Positions 52,732 to 62,070 are shown, counted from the stretch's first letter. The stretch: 64,000 nt of DNA from Clostridium uliginosum (GCF_900112485.1 NZ_FOMG01000004.1:80689-144688); one strand, 5' to 3'. The notes: a model not told the origin generated them from the letters alone. Program-made: numbers and translations.

Positions 52732-53064
52732 ATGAACAAAGAAAAAATTCCAGATAATCAAACCCAAAGAGATTATACACAAGAAGAAATGCCTGAAATG
52801 CATTCATCAGAAAATAGTACTTCTAATATTGGAAACTTTAAAGCACTTTATCCATCAACATTAAAAGCTGGTTATCGTCCAAGTGCGGAAAACGTTGAAT
52901 GTGCAAATGGCTTAAATCCTTCTATATTAAAACCTGGTCCTTCTGATTTTAAAAAATTTAAGAGACTTTATCTGCCAAACTCAAAAGCTAATTATCAACC
53001 AACTGAGGAAAGGATTGAACAGGCAAATGGCTTAAAGTCTTCTAAACCTAATACATTATTCTAA
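52732..53064 (+). CDS. small protein with two internal repeats
   Basis: 110 residues from the ATG at 52732, which follows AGGAG; the ATG at 52696 lacks a site. Two related units of about 33 residues are visible: FKALYPSTLKAGYRPSAENV...ANGLNPS and FKRLYLPNSKANYQPTEERI...ANGLKSS. No signal, membrane segment or known domain. Hydrophilic and Asn/Ser/Pro-rich. Function unknown. Confidence 0.6.
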   Translation: MNKEKIPDNQTQRDYTQEEMPEMHSSENSTSNIGNFKALYPSTLKAGYRPSAENVECANGLNPSILKPGPSDFKKFKRLYLPNSKANYQPTEERIEQANGLKSSKPNTLF

Positions 53065-53201
53065 TTTATTTATATAATAAATATATAATATATGTATTTT
53101 TATTAAAAACCTCCTTAAAATAATGTTATAAAGTAATTTTTAGTTGAGTAGTTTTATAATACTTTTTAATAGAGTAATGATTTTTAAGGAGGATATTATT
53201 T

Positions 53202-54050
53202 ATGAAAAAAAATTATAGAAAAATAATAATTGTAGCTCTTCTACTTATAAATTGTATTGGATTATCTAAAGTATGTAGTGCAGAAATCACTAATAATTTA
53301 ACTTCAAACAATATAGAAAGTAAGGATAGGCTGGAAAAAATTAAAGAAAAAGGAGTATTGACGATTTTAACATCTGATCTTGCTCCATTTGCTTTTATAG
53401 ATACTAAGACAAATCAACCCACTGGAATAGATATAGATATCATGAATGTAATTGCAAAAGAACTAGGCGTTAGTAAAGTGGAAATGAAAGTAGCTCCATT
53501 TCCAGATTTACTTGAGAAACTAAATACTGATGATAACATAGATGTAGCAGCTAGTGGAATTATTATTACAGAGAAACGTAAAGAATTAGTAGCTTTTACT
53601 GACCCATTGTATAAAGAGTCAGAAGCTATCATTGTGCCGAAAGTTTCACGAATCAATTTTAAAGAAGATTTAAAGAATGCAGTTGTTGGAGCACAAAGTG
53701 GATCAGTGTATATGGATTTAGCAGAAAAGTGGAAAAAAGAAGGCAAGGTAAAAGATGTAGTGATTTTTGAAAGTATACCTGAATTATTATCAGCAATAAG
53801 CGTAAAAAAAATAGATGCTGGTATAACGGATTCTATTATTGGAGAATACCTATTAGTTAAAGAAAATCTCTATTTAAAAATACTACAACCATATAGCCAA
53901 GAAGCCCCTGCAATCATAGGAATAGGAGTAAGGAAAAGTGATGTTAATTTACTAAATGCAATGAATAAAAAAATTGATGATATGAAAAAAGATAAAACCA
54001 TCAATAAAATTCTCGAAAAATATGGATTAAGTGATAAGTATTTATACTGA
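53202..54050 (+). CDS. amino-acid-type solute-binding protein (SBP_bac_3)
   Basis: 282 residues. A signal peptide (MKKNYRK then a hydrophobic run to VCSA) should lead it outside the membrane. LINC is a poor lipobox, so anchoring is uncertain. The mature part starts with the family's KIKEKGVLTILTSDLAPFAF and has DIDIMNVIAKELG and AASGIIITEKR. It binds polar amino acids or related solutes for an ABC importer, but no permease or ATPase gene is next to it. AAGGAGG site, terminator at 54211-54250. Confidence 0.85.
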   Translation: MKKNYRKIIIVALLLINCIGLSKVCSAEITNNLTSNNIESKDRLEKIKEKGVLTILTSDLAPFAFIDTKTNQPTGIDIDIMNVIAKELGVSKVEMKVAPFPDLLEKLNTDDNIDVAASGIIITEKRKELVAFTDPLYKESEAIIVPKVSRINFKEDLKNAVVGAQSGSVYMDLAEKWKKEGKVKDVVIFESIPELLSAISVKKIDAGITDSIIGEYLLVKENLYLKILQPYSQEAPAIIGIGVRKSDVNLLNAMNKKIDDMKKDKTINKILEKYGLSDKYLY

Positions 54051-54210
54051 TAATATTATTTAATCTTTCTTATTCTAAATAATTTGGATATAAACTAGAT
54101 TTAAACATAAATTTATATTCAATTTTAATATGTCGCTTACTTTAAAAATCACTTGGGTAATCAATACTAAGCTTATCAATACAGAAATAATAGTTGCTTT
54201 AAATAGAAAT

Positions 54211-54250
54211 AATTAGGAAGGTCTTATGACTTTCCTAATTTTTTATTATT
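54211..54250. terminator. terminator between convergent genes
   Basis: AATTAGGAAGGTC and GACTTTCCTAATT form a stem with one G-T pair, followed by TTTTTATTATT on the plus strand. Confidence 0.75.
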
Positions 54251-54293
54251 ATATCCAAACTAAAGTTTTCACTTTAAGCTACTTTAGTTCCTA

Positions 54294-55316
54294 TTATCTT
54301 TGATAAACTTCACTTTCCTTTAAATATCCACTATCTATAAGAACACTTTTTATATTATTCTTATCTATAGCTATTGGTGCAATAAGAATTGAAGGCAAGT
54401 CTATTTTACCATTGTTTACCATTTTAGTTATATCTATAGGCTCACCATTGGCTAATTTTATTGCAGCATCTATAGCAGTCTTGCCTAATTCTCTAGTATC
54501 CTTGAATACTGTCATTGATTGAGTTCCTTCAATTATTCTTCGAACAGCAGCTAAGTCTGCATCTTGTCCTGTTACTGCTACCTTACCGGCTAACCCCCGT
54601 TCTTTTAATACTTGAATTGTAACACCTGCTATAGGATCATTTGGTGCTAATATAGCATCAATTTTATTTTTATTCTCATCTAAAACATCTTTCACTATAT
54701 TAAAAGCAAGCCTTGGATCCCAACCTTTAATTGCCTTATCTGCAACTATCCTTATATTTCCTACATCAGCCAAAGGTTGTATATATTTCATTGCTCCTTT
54801 CTTAAACCAAATATCAGGAGTTCCATACATAATAAAATAAATTCCCTTAGGAACTTTCTCAATAAGAAACCTTCCCTGAAGTTCTCCTACCCTTTCGTTA
54901 TTAAAAGAAATATATAAATCTACATCACTATTTCTTATAAGTGCATCATAGGATATCACCTTAATTCCCGCTTCATGAGCCTTTTGAACCATATCTGCTG
55001 AATTTAAATTTGATTCATCTACTGGTAGCAAAATCAATACATCAATCCCCTGTGAAATTAAATAATCTACTTGTTCAACCTGTTTGGCAAAATCGTATTC
55101 AGCATTTTCCAGCTTTAATGTAACTCCTTTTTTATTGGCATATTCTTCCATTGCGATCTTCTCCCTAACCCACCTATCTTCTCTTTGTGAAATTAAAGCT
55201 ACACCTATTACTATTTCCTTTCTCTGTGAATTTTTAACTGATTTTTTTATATTTAATACATCTTCTTCATAATAAGAAACTGGTACAAAAAAAACATCTG
55301 GTATAGATAGGTACAT
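54294..55316 (-). CDS. XylF-like sugar-binding protein without signal peptide
   Basis: 340 residues of the periplasmic binding protein type I (ribose/xylose) family: IVIGVALISQREDRWVREK, a GIDVLILLPVD segment, and AILAPNDPIAG. The N-terminus MYLSIPDVFFVPVSYYEEDV is not a normal signal peptide and includes an 8-base homopolymer (55287-55294) where a frameshift could have altered it. Clostridia use XylFII proteins with LytS-type kinases to sense xylose; here no kinase, permease or ATPase gene is adjacent. AGGAGG supports this ATG. Confidence 0.75.
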   Translation of the reverse strand: MYLSIPDVFFVPVSYYEEDVLNIKKSVKNSQRKEIVIGVALISQREDRWVREKIAMEEYANKKGVTLKLENAEYDFAKQVEQVDYLISQGIDVLILLPVDESNLNSADMVQKAHEAGIKVISYDALIRNSDVDLYISFNNERVGELQGRFLIEKVPKGIYFIMYGTPDIWFKKGAMKYIQPLADVGNIRIVADKAIKGWDPRLAFNIVKDVLDENKNKIDAILAPNDPIAGVTIQVLKERGLAGKVAVTGQDADLAAVRRIIEGTQSMTVFKDTRELGKTAIDAAIKLANGEPIDITKMVNNGKIDLPSILIAPIAIDKNNIKSVLIDSGYLKESEVYQR

Positions 55317-55898
55317 ACTTACCTCCTATTTTAATTATTCACCTAATAATTAAAATATTCAGCTTATGGATATATTGTTAAATTTACTGAAGACTTTTCC
55401 CAGCCGTAATGGGGCAGATATCATGACTTCTCAAGCTATTATTATTAACTTGGTTGCTATCCATGAAACTATATTTATAATCTGACATAATAATATTATT
55501 ACTGGTACTTTATATGAGTCTTGTTTTGCAGTAATGCAAATTATCTATACTGATATATCTTACTTTTACATCTGCGTAAAGATTATTACTTTAAAATTAA
55601 AATATTATGCTGTTTTTCAAGTAAATATTTATACAAATACTATTCTGAATTCTAAATTTTTTCTAATATTAATCTGGTCTAATTACTAAGTTGAATTAAT
55701 ATCAGAAATACTTTATTTCAAAGGTGTATATGCTACATTTTTTTGACAATTTCAAGTAAACATAAACAATAATACTTAAATATTACAGAAATTAAGTCAT
55801 AAAACACTATTCAAATACGTAGAATATATTAATTAATTATATAAAATTGGATTAAAAAATACTCTAATAATTGTATTTTTTACTAAGGGGGATTAATT
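55317..55898. other. non-coding region
   Basis: About 580 bases between divergent genes. No open frame, repeat family or clear promoter was recognised; it should contain promoters for both genes. Confidence 0.4.
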
Positions 55899-56822
55899 AT
55901 GTTTTTTTTTGAATCACAGCCTTTTTCAAACTGGCTTATGTTGCTATTCGTATTCTTAATGTTAATTGTACTTAATGAATTAGGCCGCAGATTTAAATGG
56001 GGTGGACTATTACTTTTCATTATCTTACCGTTATTTCTTACTTTTGTTGTATGGCCAAAAACTACTGAAGGGACAAGCGTAAATGATTGGTTCCATTATG
56101 CTAAAGTATATTCATCACTAGCAGGATGTATTGGTTTCTTTCTAATTAGACATATAAAAGGTGCTAGTGGCAAAAAGTGGGCTTTATGTTTCCCACCATT
56201 AATTTTAGCAATCAATATTTGTGAAGCAGTAGCACGTGATTTCCAAATTTACGGACTACATCTTAATAAAGAAGTATTTGAGGGAATGGTTACTTTAAGC
56301 GGTTCTTGGAATATTATGAATGGAATTGCTGGTATCTTAAATATCATTACAATTACAGGTTGGTTTGGAATCTGTATCAGTAAGGATAAGAGCAAAGATA
56401 TGTTATGGCCTGATATGCTTTGGTTCTGGATTATAGCATATGATGTTTGGAACTTTGCATACACATATAATTGCTTACCTAACCATGCATGGTACTGTGG
56501 TATAGCATTACTTTTTGCTCCTACAATTGCCGCTTTCTTTATAAAGAAAGGTGCTTGGTTACAACATCGTGCACAAACACTTGCATTGTGGTGCATGTTT
56601 GCAATGACATGTCCTAGTTTCATTGATCAATCTCAATTTGCAGTTAGATCATCACATAACACAACTGCTTTATTTATCGTAAGCTTAGCAGCATTATTAT
56701 CAAATATCGCAGTATTTGTATACTATATTTACAAGATTGTTAAGACAAAACGTAATCCTATAAAGAGCGAACTTTATACAGACCTTGAGAGCTACAAGGA
56801 AATTAAAACATTAGCTGAATAA
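55899..56822 (+). CDS. multi-pass membrane protein (DUF5692-like)
   Basis: 307 residues with about eight to nine hydrophobic segments rich in Trp and Phe, such as WGGLLLFIILPLFLTFVVW. It appears to belong to the DUF5692 family of uncharacterised membrane proteins. No transporter signature. AAGGGGG precedes the ATG and a terminator follows. Monocistronic, role unknown. Confidence 0.7.
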   Translation: MFFFESQPFSNWLMLLFVFLMLIVLNELGRRFKWGGLLLFIILPLFLTFVVWPKTTEGTSVNDWFHYAKVYSSLAGCIGFFLIRHIKGASGKKWALCFPPLILAINICEAVARDFQIYGLHLNKEVFEGMVTLSGSWNIMNGIAGILNIITITGWFGICISKDKSKDMLWPDMLWFWIIAYDVWNFAYTYNCLPNHAWYCGIALLFAPTIAAFFIKKGAWLQHRAQTLALWCMFAMTCPSFIDQSQFAVRSSHNTTALFIVSLAALLSNIAVFVYYIYKIVKTKRNPIKSELYTDLESYKEIKTLAE

Positions 56823-56834
56823 TATTATAATAGT

Positions 56835-56864
56835 AAAAGCCACCCGTAAAACAGGTGGCTTTTT
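56835..56864 (+). terminator. terminator of membrane protein gene
   Basis: AAAAGCCACC and GGTGGCTTTT form a 10-bp stem with a 9-base loop, ending in TTTTTC. Confidence 0.85.
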
Positions 56865-56895
56865 CAATCCCTATAAAGACATAATACTGGCCGTG

Positions 56896-56926
56896 TCTAT
56901 CTATTATTTTTTGAATGTGCCTTACA
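56896..56926. repeat. AGGCACAT-family half copy inside nikO end
   Basis: The minus strand reads AAGGCACATTCAAAAAATAA, the family arm, in frame with the nickel transporter ATPase. It encodes the C-terminal KAHSKNNR and is followed by the stop. The second arm is missing. Confidence 0.7.
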
Positions 56927-57664
56927 TCGTGGACAATTTTGTACACTTAGTGGTATCTCAAGATTACATGTTTCCATAAGTTCTTCATCAACTAATATTT
57001 CTGAGGTAACCCCATCTGCCATTATTTTACCTTCTTTTAATATGATTGTTCTTTCGCACAGTTCAAATATCATATCAAGATCATGTGTAGCTATAATTTT
57101 TGTGTGATCAAAGCTTTTAAGAAGATTTATAATACGTCGTCTGGATTTAGGGTCTAGTGATGCTGTTGGCTCATCCATAATTAAAAGATCAATATGCATA
57201 GATAGTACTGAGGCAATAGTAGCAGCACGTTTTTCTCCACCAGAAAGCCGGTATGGAGCACGATTTTTTAAATGTGAAATTCCCACAGTCTGGAGTGCGT
57301 TTAGTACTCTTTTTGAAACTTCATCCTCGTCCAATTTATAATTACGAGGGCCAAAAGCTACATCATCATATACTGTTGGCATAAATAATTGGTCATCAGG
57401 ATTTTGAAAAACCATACCTATTTTTTCCCTTACATGAGATAGGTTTTTTTTCGTTACTGGAATATTTGCAATATTAATATCTCCTGTGCAAGGAAATAAA
57501 ATTCCAAGAAGAAGAAGTAGTAATGTTGATTTTCCAGCACCATTAGTGCCAACAATGCCTATAGATTCTCCCCTATTTACTGTGAAAGAAACTTCGTCAA
57601 TAGCACATTGTCCATCAGGATAGGCAAAATGTAAATTTCTTGCTTCAACTATATGATCACTCAT
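56897..57664 (-). CDS. nikO: nickel/cobalt ECF transporter ATPase
   Basis: 255 residues of a single ABC ATPase: Walker A GTNGAGKST, Q-loop QNPDDQLF, signature RLSGGEKR, Walker B LLIMDEPTASLDP. With the NikQ and NikM proteins encoded upstream it energises metal uptake. The C-terminal NCPRCKAH holds a CxxC and the last residues KAHSKNNR come from an inserted palindromic repeat. Nickel, not cobalt, is inferred from hypAB in the same operon. Confidence 0.85.
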   Translation of the reverse strand: MSDHIVEARNLHFAYPDGQCAIDEVSFTVNRGESIGIVGTNGAGKSTLLLLLLGILFPCTGDINIANIPVTKKNLSHVREKIGMVFQNPDDQLFMPTVYDDVAFGPRNYKLDEDEVSKRVLNALQTVGISHLKNRAPYRLSGGEKRAATIASVLSMHIDLLIMDEPTASLDPKSRRRIINLLKSFDHTKIIATHDLDMIFELCERTIILKEGKIMADGVTSEILVDEELMETCNLEIPLSVQNCPRCKAHSKNNR

Positions 57665-57673
57665 CTATAATCA

Positions 57674-58492
57674 CTAAATATAACATTTAATCACTCCTGT
57701 CATAATTAAGCTTATTAGTTTAGGTATGTTAAAACATCTTATTATTATAAAAAATATTATCCAACTTACAGTATGTAAGTAATCATTAAGTTTCATTTTC
57801 AAATTATTGCCTATATTATAATCGCTTTCAAAACCCCTACAGCACATAGATATATATATACGTTCAGCTCTATCTATAGTTCGAATTAAAAGTTGACCAA
57901 TAAGACAACCACAATCTTTAAACTTTATTCCTTTTTGTGAAGAGGAACGCACGGAATATGCTCGAGTTATTCGAGTGACTTCTTCAATTAATACAGTAAT
58001 ATAACGATAAGTAAGTAGAAGTTGCATAACAAATAATTTAGGGACTTTTAAGACTCTTAATACTAATGCAATTTTATTCATTCCAGTTGTGGCTATAAGG
58101 ATTAGTGAGGCTGTAACTGTTAATATACATTTAATTAAGATAGAAACAAATGATATCCATCCACCTGAAATAGATATATTTCCTATAATTAGTATACGGG
58201 TATGATCTAATAAAGGATTAAAAATACCAACACCAATACCAAAGGGTAAAACTACTAAAATCCTTTTAATAATTAGCATAATTTTAATATCTGCTAGTAT
58301 CATCAAAATCATAGGATATAAAATTAGAGGCAATAACCCGCTAATTTCATATTTGCTAAAAGAAACAACAATTATTAAATAAATAATTGTTGTTAATACT
58401 TTTGCAAGTGGATGTATATTATGAATAATAGTTTTTTTGTCACTAAGTTCATCTAAATATCTTATATTATATAATGACTTTTCCATATGCAT
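57674..58492 (-). CDS. nikQ: nickel/cobalt ECF transporter transmembrane component
   Basis: 272 residues with about five membrane segments, of the CbiQ/EcfT family. The coupling helix region carries AYSVRSSSQKG and AERIYISMCCRGFE, the two conserved Arg-containing motifs that contact the ATPase. The gene begins 21 bases after nikM ends and is followed nine bases later by nikO. Confidence 0.85.
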   Translation of the reverse strand: MHMEKSLYNIRYLDELSDKKTIIHNIHPLAKVLTTIIYLIIVVSFSKYEISGLLPLILYPMILMILADIKIMLIIKRILVVLPFGIGVGIFNPLLDHTRILIIGNISISGGWISFVSILIKCILTVTASLILIATTGMNKIALVLRVLKVPKLFVMQLLLTYRYITVLIEEVTRITRAYSVRSSSQKGIKFKDCGCLIGQLLIRTIDRAERIYISMCCRGFESDYNIGNNLKMKLNDYLHTVSWIIFFIIIRCFNIPKLISLIMTGVIKCYI

Positions 58493-58513
58493 ATCAAATC
58501 CAATCGATAATGA

Positions 58514-59575
58514 TTATTTAACCCGTTCTACCTTTGTTTTTTTCTTAAATATACTTAGCATAAAACCAATAATAGAAGCAAGTATTAGTGTTAATATACC
58601 TCCAACAAATCCTGAAATACTAGTTCCTGCACTTACAGAAGGCCAGGCCTCTTCTGATACATTTACATCAGTACTTTCAGCATTAACTGCCTCTGTCGCC
58701 TTAAAGTTATAATCTGGTAATATTGCTGTCTTATCTTGAATTTCTTCCATGGTTTTATGAATACTAGTTGTTGCTTGAAGTTCTTCTTTTCCAGAACTTT
58801 TAAACATAGCCCATTCAAGACCATCTGGATTTGCTGAAGCAAACCACGATAAAACACCACCAACAACTAAAGTCATTATAGCAAAACTTATAATTACCTT
58901 TTTAATTGAAATATTTCCTATGGGCTGTCCAAGATTTGTATTTTCTATTAGTTCAGGACGCATTTTCCAAACAAAACTTACAATTGAAGTTACTACAATA
59001 CCCTCTACAACTCCAATAGCAAGATGAATAGGTTGCATTAAAAGTACAAAGGAGCTAAAAGGTAATTCAGTTTTACCTGACAATAAGGTTTCAATAACAA
59101 CACTAAAGGCACCAAGTTGTAGTCCTATTATAGCTGATATCATCGCTGCCGAAAATATTCGTTTTTTAGAATAACCTTTATTAGTTATACGTTTATAAAT
59201 CAAAGGATAAGCTAAAAAACAGGTGTAAAAACCTAAATTAAAAATATTACAACCAAGTGCTAAAAGTCCACCATCTGCAAAAAATAGACATTGTATTGTA
59301 AGAATAGATGCCATAGTAAGGAATCCTGCATAGGGTCCAAGTAGTATAGCTAATAATAATCCACCACCTAAATGACCACTAGAGCCTGTACCAGGAATAG
59401 AAAAGTTAATCATTTGAGCCGCAAAAACAAAGGCTCCCATGACTCCCATTAAAGGAACTTTCTTTTCGTCTATATCATTTTTAACTTTTTTAATTGAATA
59501 AGCTGCAACTCCAATCGTTGCAACCCACATGGTTCCACCAACAACAGGTGAAATTAAAGCATCTGCCATATGCAT
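58514..59575 (-). CDS. nikM: nickel/cobalt ECF substrate-binding component, NikM-NikN fusion
   Basis: 353 residues. It begins MHMADALISP, the metal-binding N-terminus of CbiM/NikM (Met1, His2). Seven or so membrane segments follow to about residue 215. The C-terminal part has PDGLEWA and a final membrane helix, the NikN/PDGLE domain, so M and N are fused. It binds the metal outside and passes it inwards. GGAGGG before the ATG. Confidence 0.88.
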   Translation of the reverse strand: MHMADALISPVVGGTMWVATIGVAAYSIKKVKNDIDEKKVPLMGVMGAFVFAAQMINFSIPGTGSSGHLGGGLLLAILLGPYAGFLTMASILTIQCLFFADGGLLALGCNIFNLGFYTCFLAYPLIYKRITNKGYSKKRIFSAAMISAIIGLQLGAFSVVIETLLSGKTELPFSSFVLLMQPIHLAIGVVEGIVVTSIVSFVWKMRPELIENTNLGQPIGNISIKKVIISFAIMTLVVGGVLSWFASANPDGLEWAMFKSSGKEELQATTSIHKTMEEIQDKTAILPDYNFKATEAVNAESTDVNVSEEAWPSVSAGTSISGFVGGILTLILASIIGFMLSIFKKKTKVERVK

Positions 59576-59660
59576 AAGTATACCCTCCTATATTTGAATT
59601 TTACTTGAATTTCATTAAAAATCTAACTTTTTATTTAGCGCTGTTTTAGCAGAGTGTTGA

Positions 59661-59680
59661 TATAAGTATAAGTATAAGTA
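59661..59680. repeat. tandem TATAAG repeats in nikM leader
   Basis: Three to four tandem copies of TATAAG lie in the 153-base gap between hypB and nikM. They can pair with TTACTTATTTACTTATT downstream, giving a loose stem. Possible metal-regulator site, not assigned. Confidence 0.3.
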
Positions 59681-59728
59681 AAGTGGATGGAGTAATTAAA
59701 CTACTTATTTACTTATTATTAATTTGAT

Positions 59729-60373
59729 TTATTTAAAATTAGTTAAGTAGTCACAAAATTCAGCTACTCCATAACCTTTAGTCGCTGATACCTCAAATAT
59801 TTTTACATTTGGATTTAAATCTTTAATATCCTTATAAAATTCATCCAAATCAAAATCAGTATAAGGTAATATATCAATTTTATTTAGTACAATTACATTA
59901 GTTGTTTGGAACATAAGAGGATATTTTAGTGGCTTATCATTACCTTCTGTAACACTCATAACAGCTACCCTCATATCTTCACCTAAGTCAAATTCAGCAG
60001 TACAAACTAAATTACCAATATTATCAATAATAATAGTTTCAGCTTCGCTTATATCAAGATTATTAATAGCTTCTGATATAGCTCCAGCTTCAAGATGACA
60101 AGCACCCTTAGTATTAAGCTGAACAGTTTTAACACCTAATTTTTCAATACGCTTAGCATCTTTGTCAGTGTATAAATCGCCTTCGATTACTGCAATTTTT
60201 TTAGGATTATCAATAGTTTTAATAATAGACTCTAGCAAAGTAGTTTTTCCTGACCCTGGTGAGCCTAAAAAATTAATTAATTTTTTATTCTTCTCATGAA
60301 GATTATCTTTTAGAATCCCCGCAAGAGCTTCATTTTTTTTATAGACACTTTCATTAATTTCAATTGTTTTCAT
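59729..60373 (-). CDS. hypB: hydrogenase nickel incorporation GTPase HypB
   Basis: About 214 residues. The GTPase P-loop is LGSPGSGKTTLLE, followed by EGDLYTDKDAKRI and the guanine-specificity NKID in VLNKIDILPY. Metal-linked residues are in GACHLEAG. HypB loads nickel into hydrogenase or urease-like enzymes with HypA. It lacks a His-rich N-terminus. The ATG at 60373 is seven bases after GGAG; the ATG at 60379 overlaps hypA by ATGA and is an alternative. Confidence 0.9.
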   Translation of the reverse strand: MKTIEINESVYKKNEALAGILKDNLHEKNKKLINFLGSPGSGKTTLLESIIKTIDNPKKIAVIEGDLYTDKDAKRIEKLGVKTVQLNTKGACHLEAGAISEAINNLDISEAETIIIDNIGNLVCTAEFDLGEDMRVAVMSVTEGNDKPLKYPLMFQTTNVIVLNKIDILPYTDFDLDEFYKDIKDLNPNVKIFEVSATKGYGVAEFCDYLTNFK

Positions 60374-60375
60374 TG

Positions 60376-60717
60376 TCATTCTCCTTCTATATTGTATACG
60401 TGTGTTTCGTAGCCAGATACAATTTCTTCGCTAAATTTATGACAAGTTGGACATTCTTTATGCGTAAAGGATATTGGGAAGGTTTTATTACAGTTATTGC
60501 AGTATGCCATTGCTTGAACCCATTCAATAACTAAATTTGAACCTTCTAGTATTGTATTTTGGGTGATTATATCATAACTAAACATTAATTGATCCTCTTG
60601 AATACAGGAAAACTCTCCTATACGAAGTACAACTTTTGTAATTTTCTCTATTTCATTATTTTTTGCTGCTGTTACAACAATATTTACAACTTCAGAAAGC
60701 ACAGCTGTTTCATGCAT
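60376..60717 (-). CDS. hypA: hydrogenase nickel incorporation protein HypA
   Basis: 113 residues. It begins MHETAV with the nickel-binding His2. The zinc site uses CNNC and CPTC. It works with HypB to deliver nickel to [NiFe] hydrogenase. It overlaps or abuts hypB. AAGGTGG precedes the ATG. Confidence 0.9.
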   Translation of the reverse strand: MHETAVLSEVVNIVVTAAKNNEIEKITKVVLRIGEFSCIQEDQLMFSYDIITQNTILEGSNLVIEWVQAMAYCNNCNKTFPISFTHKECPTCHKFSEEIVSGYETHVYNIEGE

Positions 60718-60731
60718 ATTATCTTGCCACC

Positions 60732-61916
60732 TTAAAGTTCATATTTTTTCTTAATCCTTACTTTATCTTTAGAAAGTGAAGGAACAAATACTTTACGTTC
60801 TTCATGTATCATTTCTCTTACATTTTCTGGACATTGGTATGCACATTGTCCACATCCAATACAGTGAGTATCATCTAAAAATAATTTTCCGTCTTTAATA
60901 CCTGTGCAGTTAGCAGGACAGAAACTATTACATTTATTACATTTTATACACTTGCTTTCATCTTTAATGGTTGCTTTATAATGAGCTTTCAAAAACATAG
61001 GAGACAAACCTCCACGATTAAATACTCCATGTAAACAGCAACAGTCCCAGCAACAATTACAAATTGATATAACAGGATTTTCTGTATTTAGTCCATAATG
61101 ATATATATTATGAAATGCACCTTTAGCTTCACATTCTTTTATGATTTCTCTTGCTTCATCTATTGTAATGTAGTGACCTACGTCATACTCAACCATTTGC
61201 TGTGCAAAGCTTCCAATTTGAATACAAGCTTCTTCTGGTAAATTAAAACGGCAAGTTTCACCAACTTGACGATGTAGGTAACGGCAGAAACAAGTAATTA
61301 CAGCAATTGGATAATCCTTTGGTAGACGATCTAACATATCGTAAACTTCATTTGCAATACTAATTACATTTTCAGCACTTTCAACTTCTTTATCTAAAAT
61401 AATACTTTTCTTTTCTCTATTTCCACCAGCAGTTGCAATACTAATTGGAGCAATTTCATTGTTCTTTTTGATCTCATATTTATAATTAAAATACTTTCTC
61501 AGTGGAAGAACATTTACTTTTCTTTTTAATTGTAATAGCGAAGCGAACTTTTTAGCTAATGCAACTTGTTTTTCAGTTTCTCCCCCATTTGATAATGAAA
61601 TTTCAACCCAGCCAGGAAATATTGGTGAAAGTTCTGCATATACACCATCTTCTTTATACTTTAACCATATCATTCCTTTATTTAATATATTATGAATAAA
61701 TTTTTCATAGTCTTCATCACTTAAGGGAGATAAAGATCTTAAATCTTCTCTTTTTACGACTTTTGAACCTAAACTTAATAAAAAGTCACATTCTTCTTCA
61801 GTCATCATAATTTCATAGCAATCAATTAAACCAGAAACAACTGAAACCTTCAGCTGAGATTTACCATTCATAAGACCAGCAAGAACCTTATATTTTTCTC
61901 TTAATTCCTTTGACAT
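60732..61916 (-). CDS. two-[4Fe-4S] iron-sulfur protein with N-terminal helical domain
   Basis: 394 residues. The last third has a Cys-rich NCCWDCCCLHG segment and two ferredoxin motifs, CIKCNKCNSFCPANC and CIGCGQCAYQCPENV, for two [4Fe-4S] clusters. The N-terminal 150 residues are mixed helical. It resembles ferredoxins annotated as 4Fe-4S binding proteins near flavin reductases in clostridia. It probably passes electrons to or from the geranylgeranyl-reductase-like flavoprotein encoded upstream. GGAGG site. Confidence 0.75.
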   Translation of the reverse strand: MSKELREKYKVLAGLMNGKSQLKVSVVSGLIDCYEIMMTEEECDFLLSLGSKVVKREDLRSLSPLSDEDYEKFIHNILNKGMIWLKYKEDGVYAELSPIFPGWVEISLSNGGETEKQVALAKKFASLLQLKRKVNVLPLRKYFNYKYEIKKNNEIAPISIATAGGNREKKSIILDKEVESAENVISIANEVYDMLDRLPKDYPIAVITCFCRYLHRQVGETCRFNLPEEACIQIGSFAQQMVEYDVGHYITIDEAREIIKECEAKGAFHNIYHYGLNTENPVISICNCCWDCCCLHGVFNRGGLSPMFLKAHYKATIKDESKCIKCNKCNSFCPANCTGIKDGKLFLDDTHCIGCGQCAYQCPENVREMIHEERKVFVPSLSKDKVRIKKKYEL

Positions 61917-61935
61917 ATATTATTAACCTCCAAAT

Positions 61936-61991
61936 AAGGCACATAAAAATATACTAGCACAGTAATTTGTTACTTATTCCCATGTACCTAA
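61936..61991. repeat. AGGCACAT-family copy, diverged
   Basis: AAGGCACATAAAAATATACT is paired loosely with ATTCCCATGTACCTAA. The AACAAGT core is changed to AGTAATTTGTTACTT. Confidence 0.6.
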
Positions 61992-62009
61992 ATTTATATG
62001 TTGCTAGCT

Positions 62010-62070
62010 TTAGGCACATGAAAATAAATAAAAAGTCAGTATACTAGTCTATTTATTTGAATGTGCCTTA
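62010..62070. repeat. AGGCACAT-family palindromic element
   Basis: TTAGGCACATGAAAATAAAT and ATTTATTTGAATGTGCCTTA are inverted ends around AAAGTCAGTATACTAGTC. The last three bases TTA (62068-62070) are the stop codon of the flavoprotein gene. Confidence 0.8.

Noticed and set aside
59576..59728. Nickel or cobalamin riboswitch before nikM
   Set aside because: The 153-base gap has only short TATAAG repeats and a weak stem; no conserved riboswitch core is visible.
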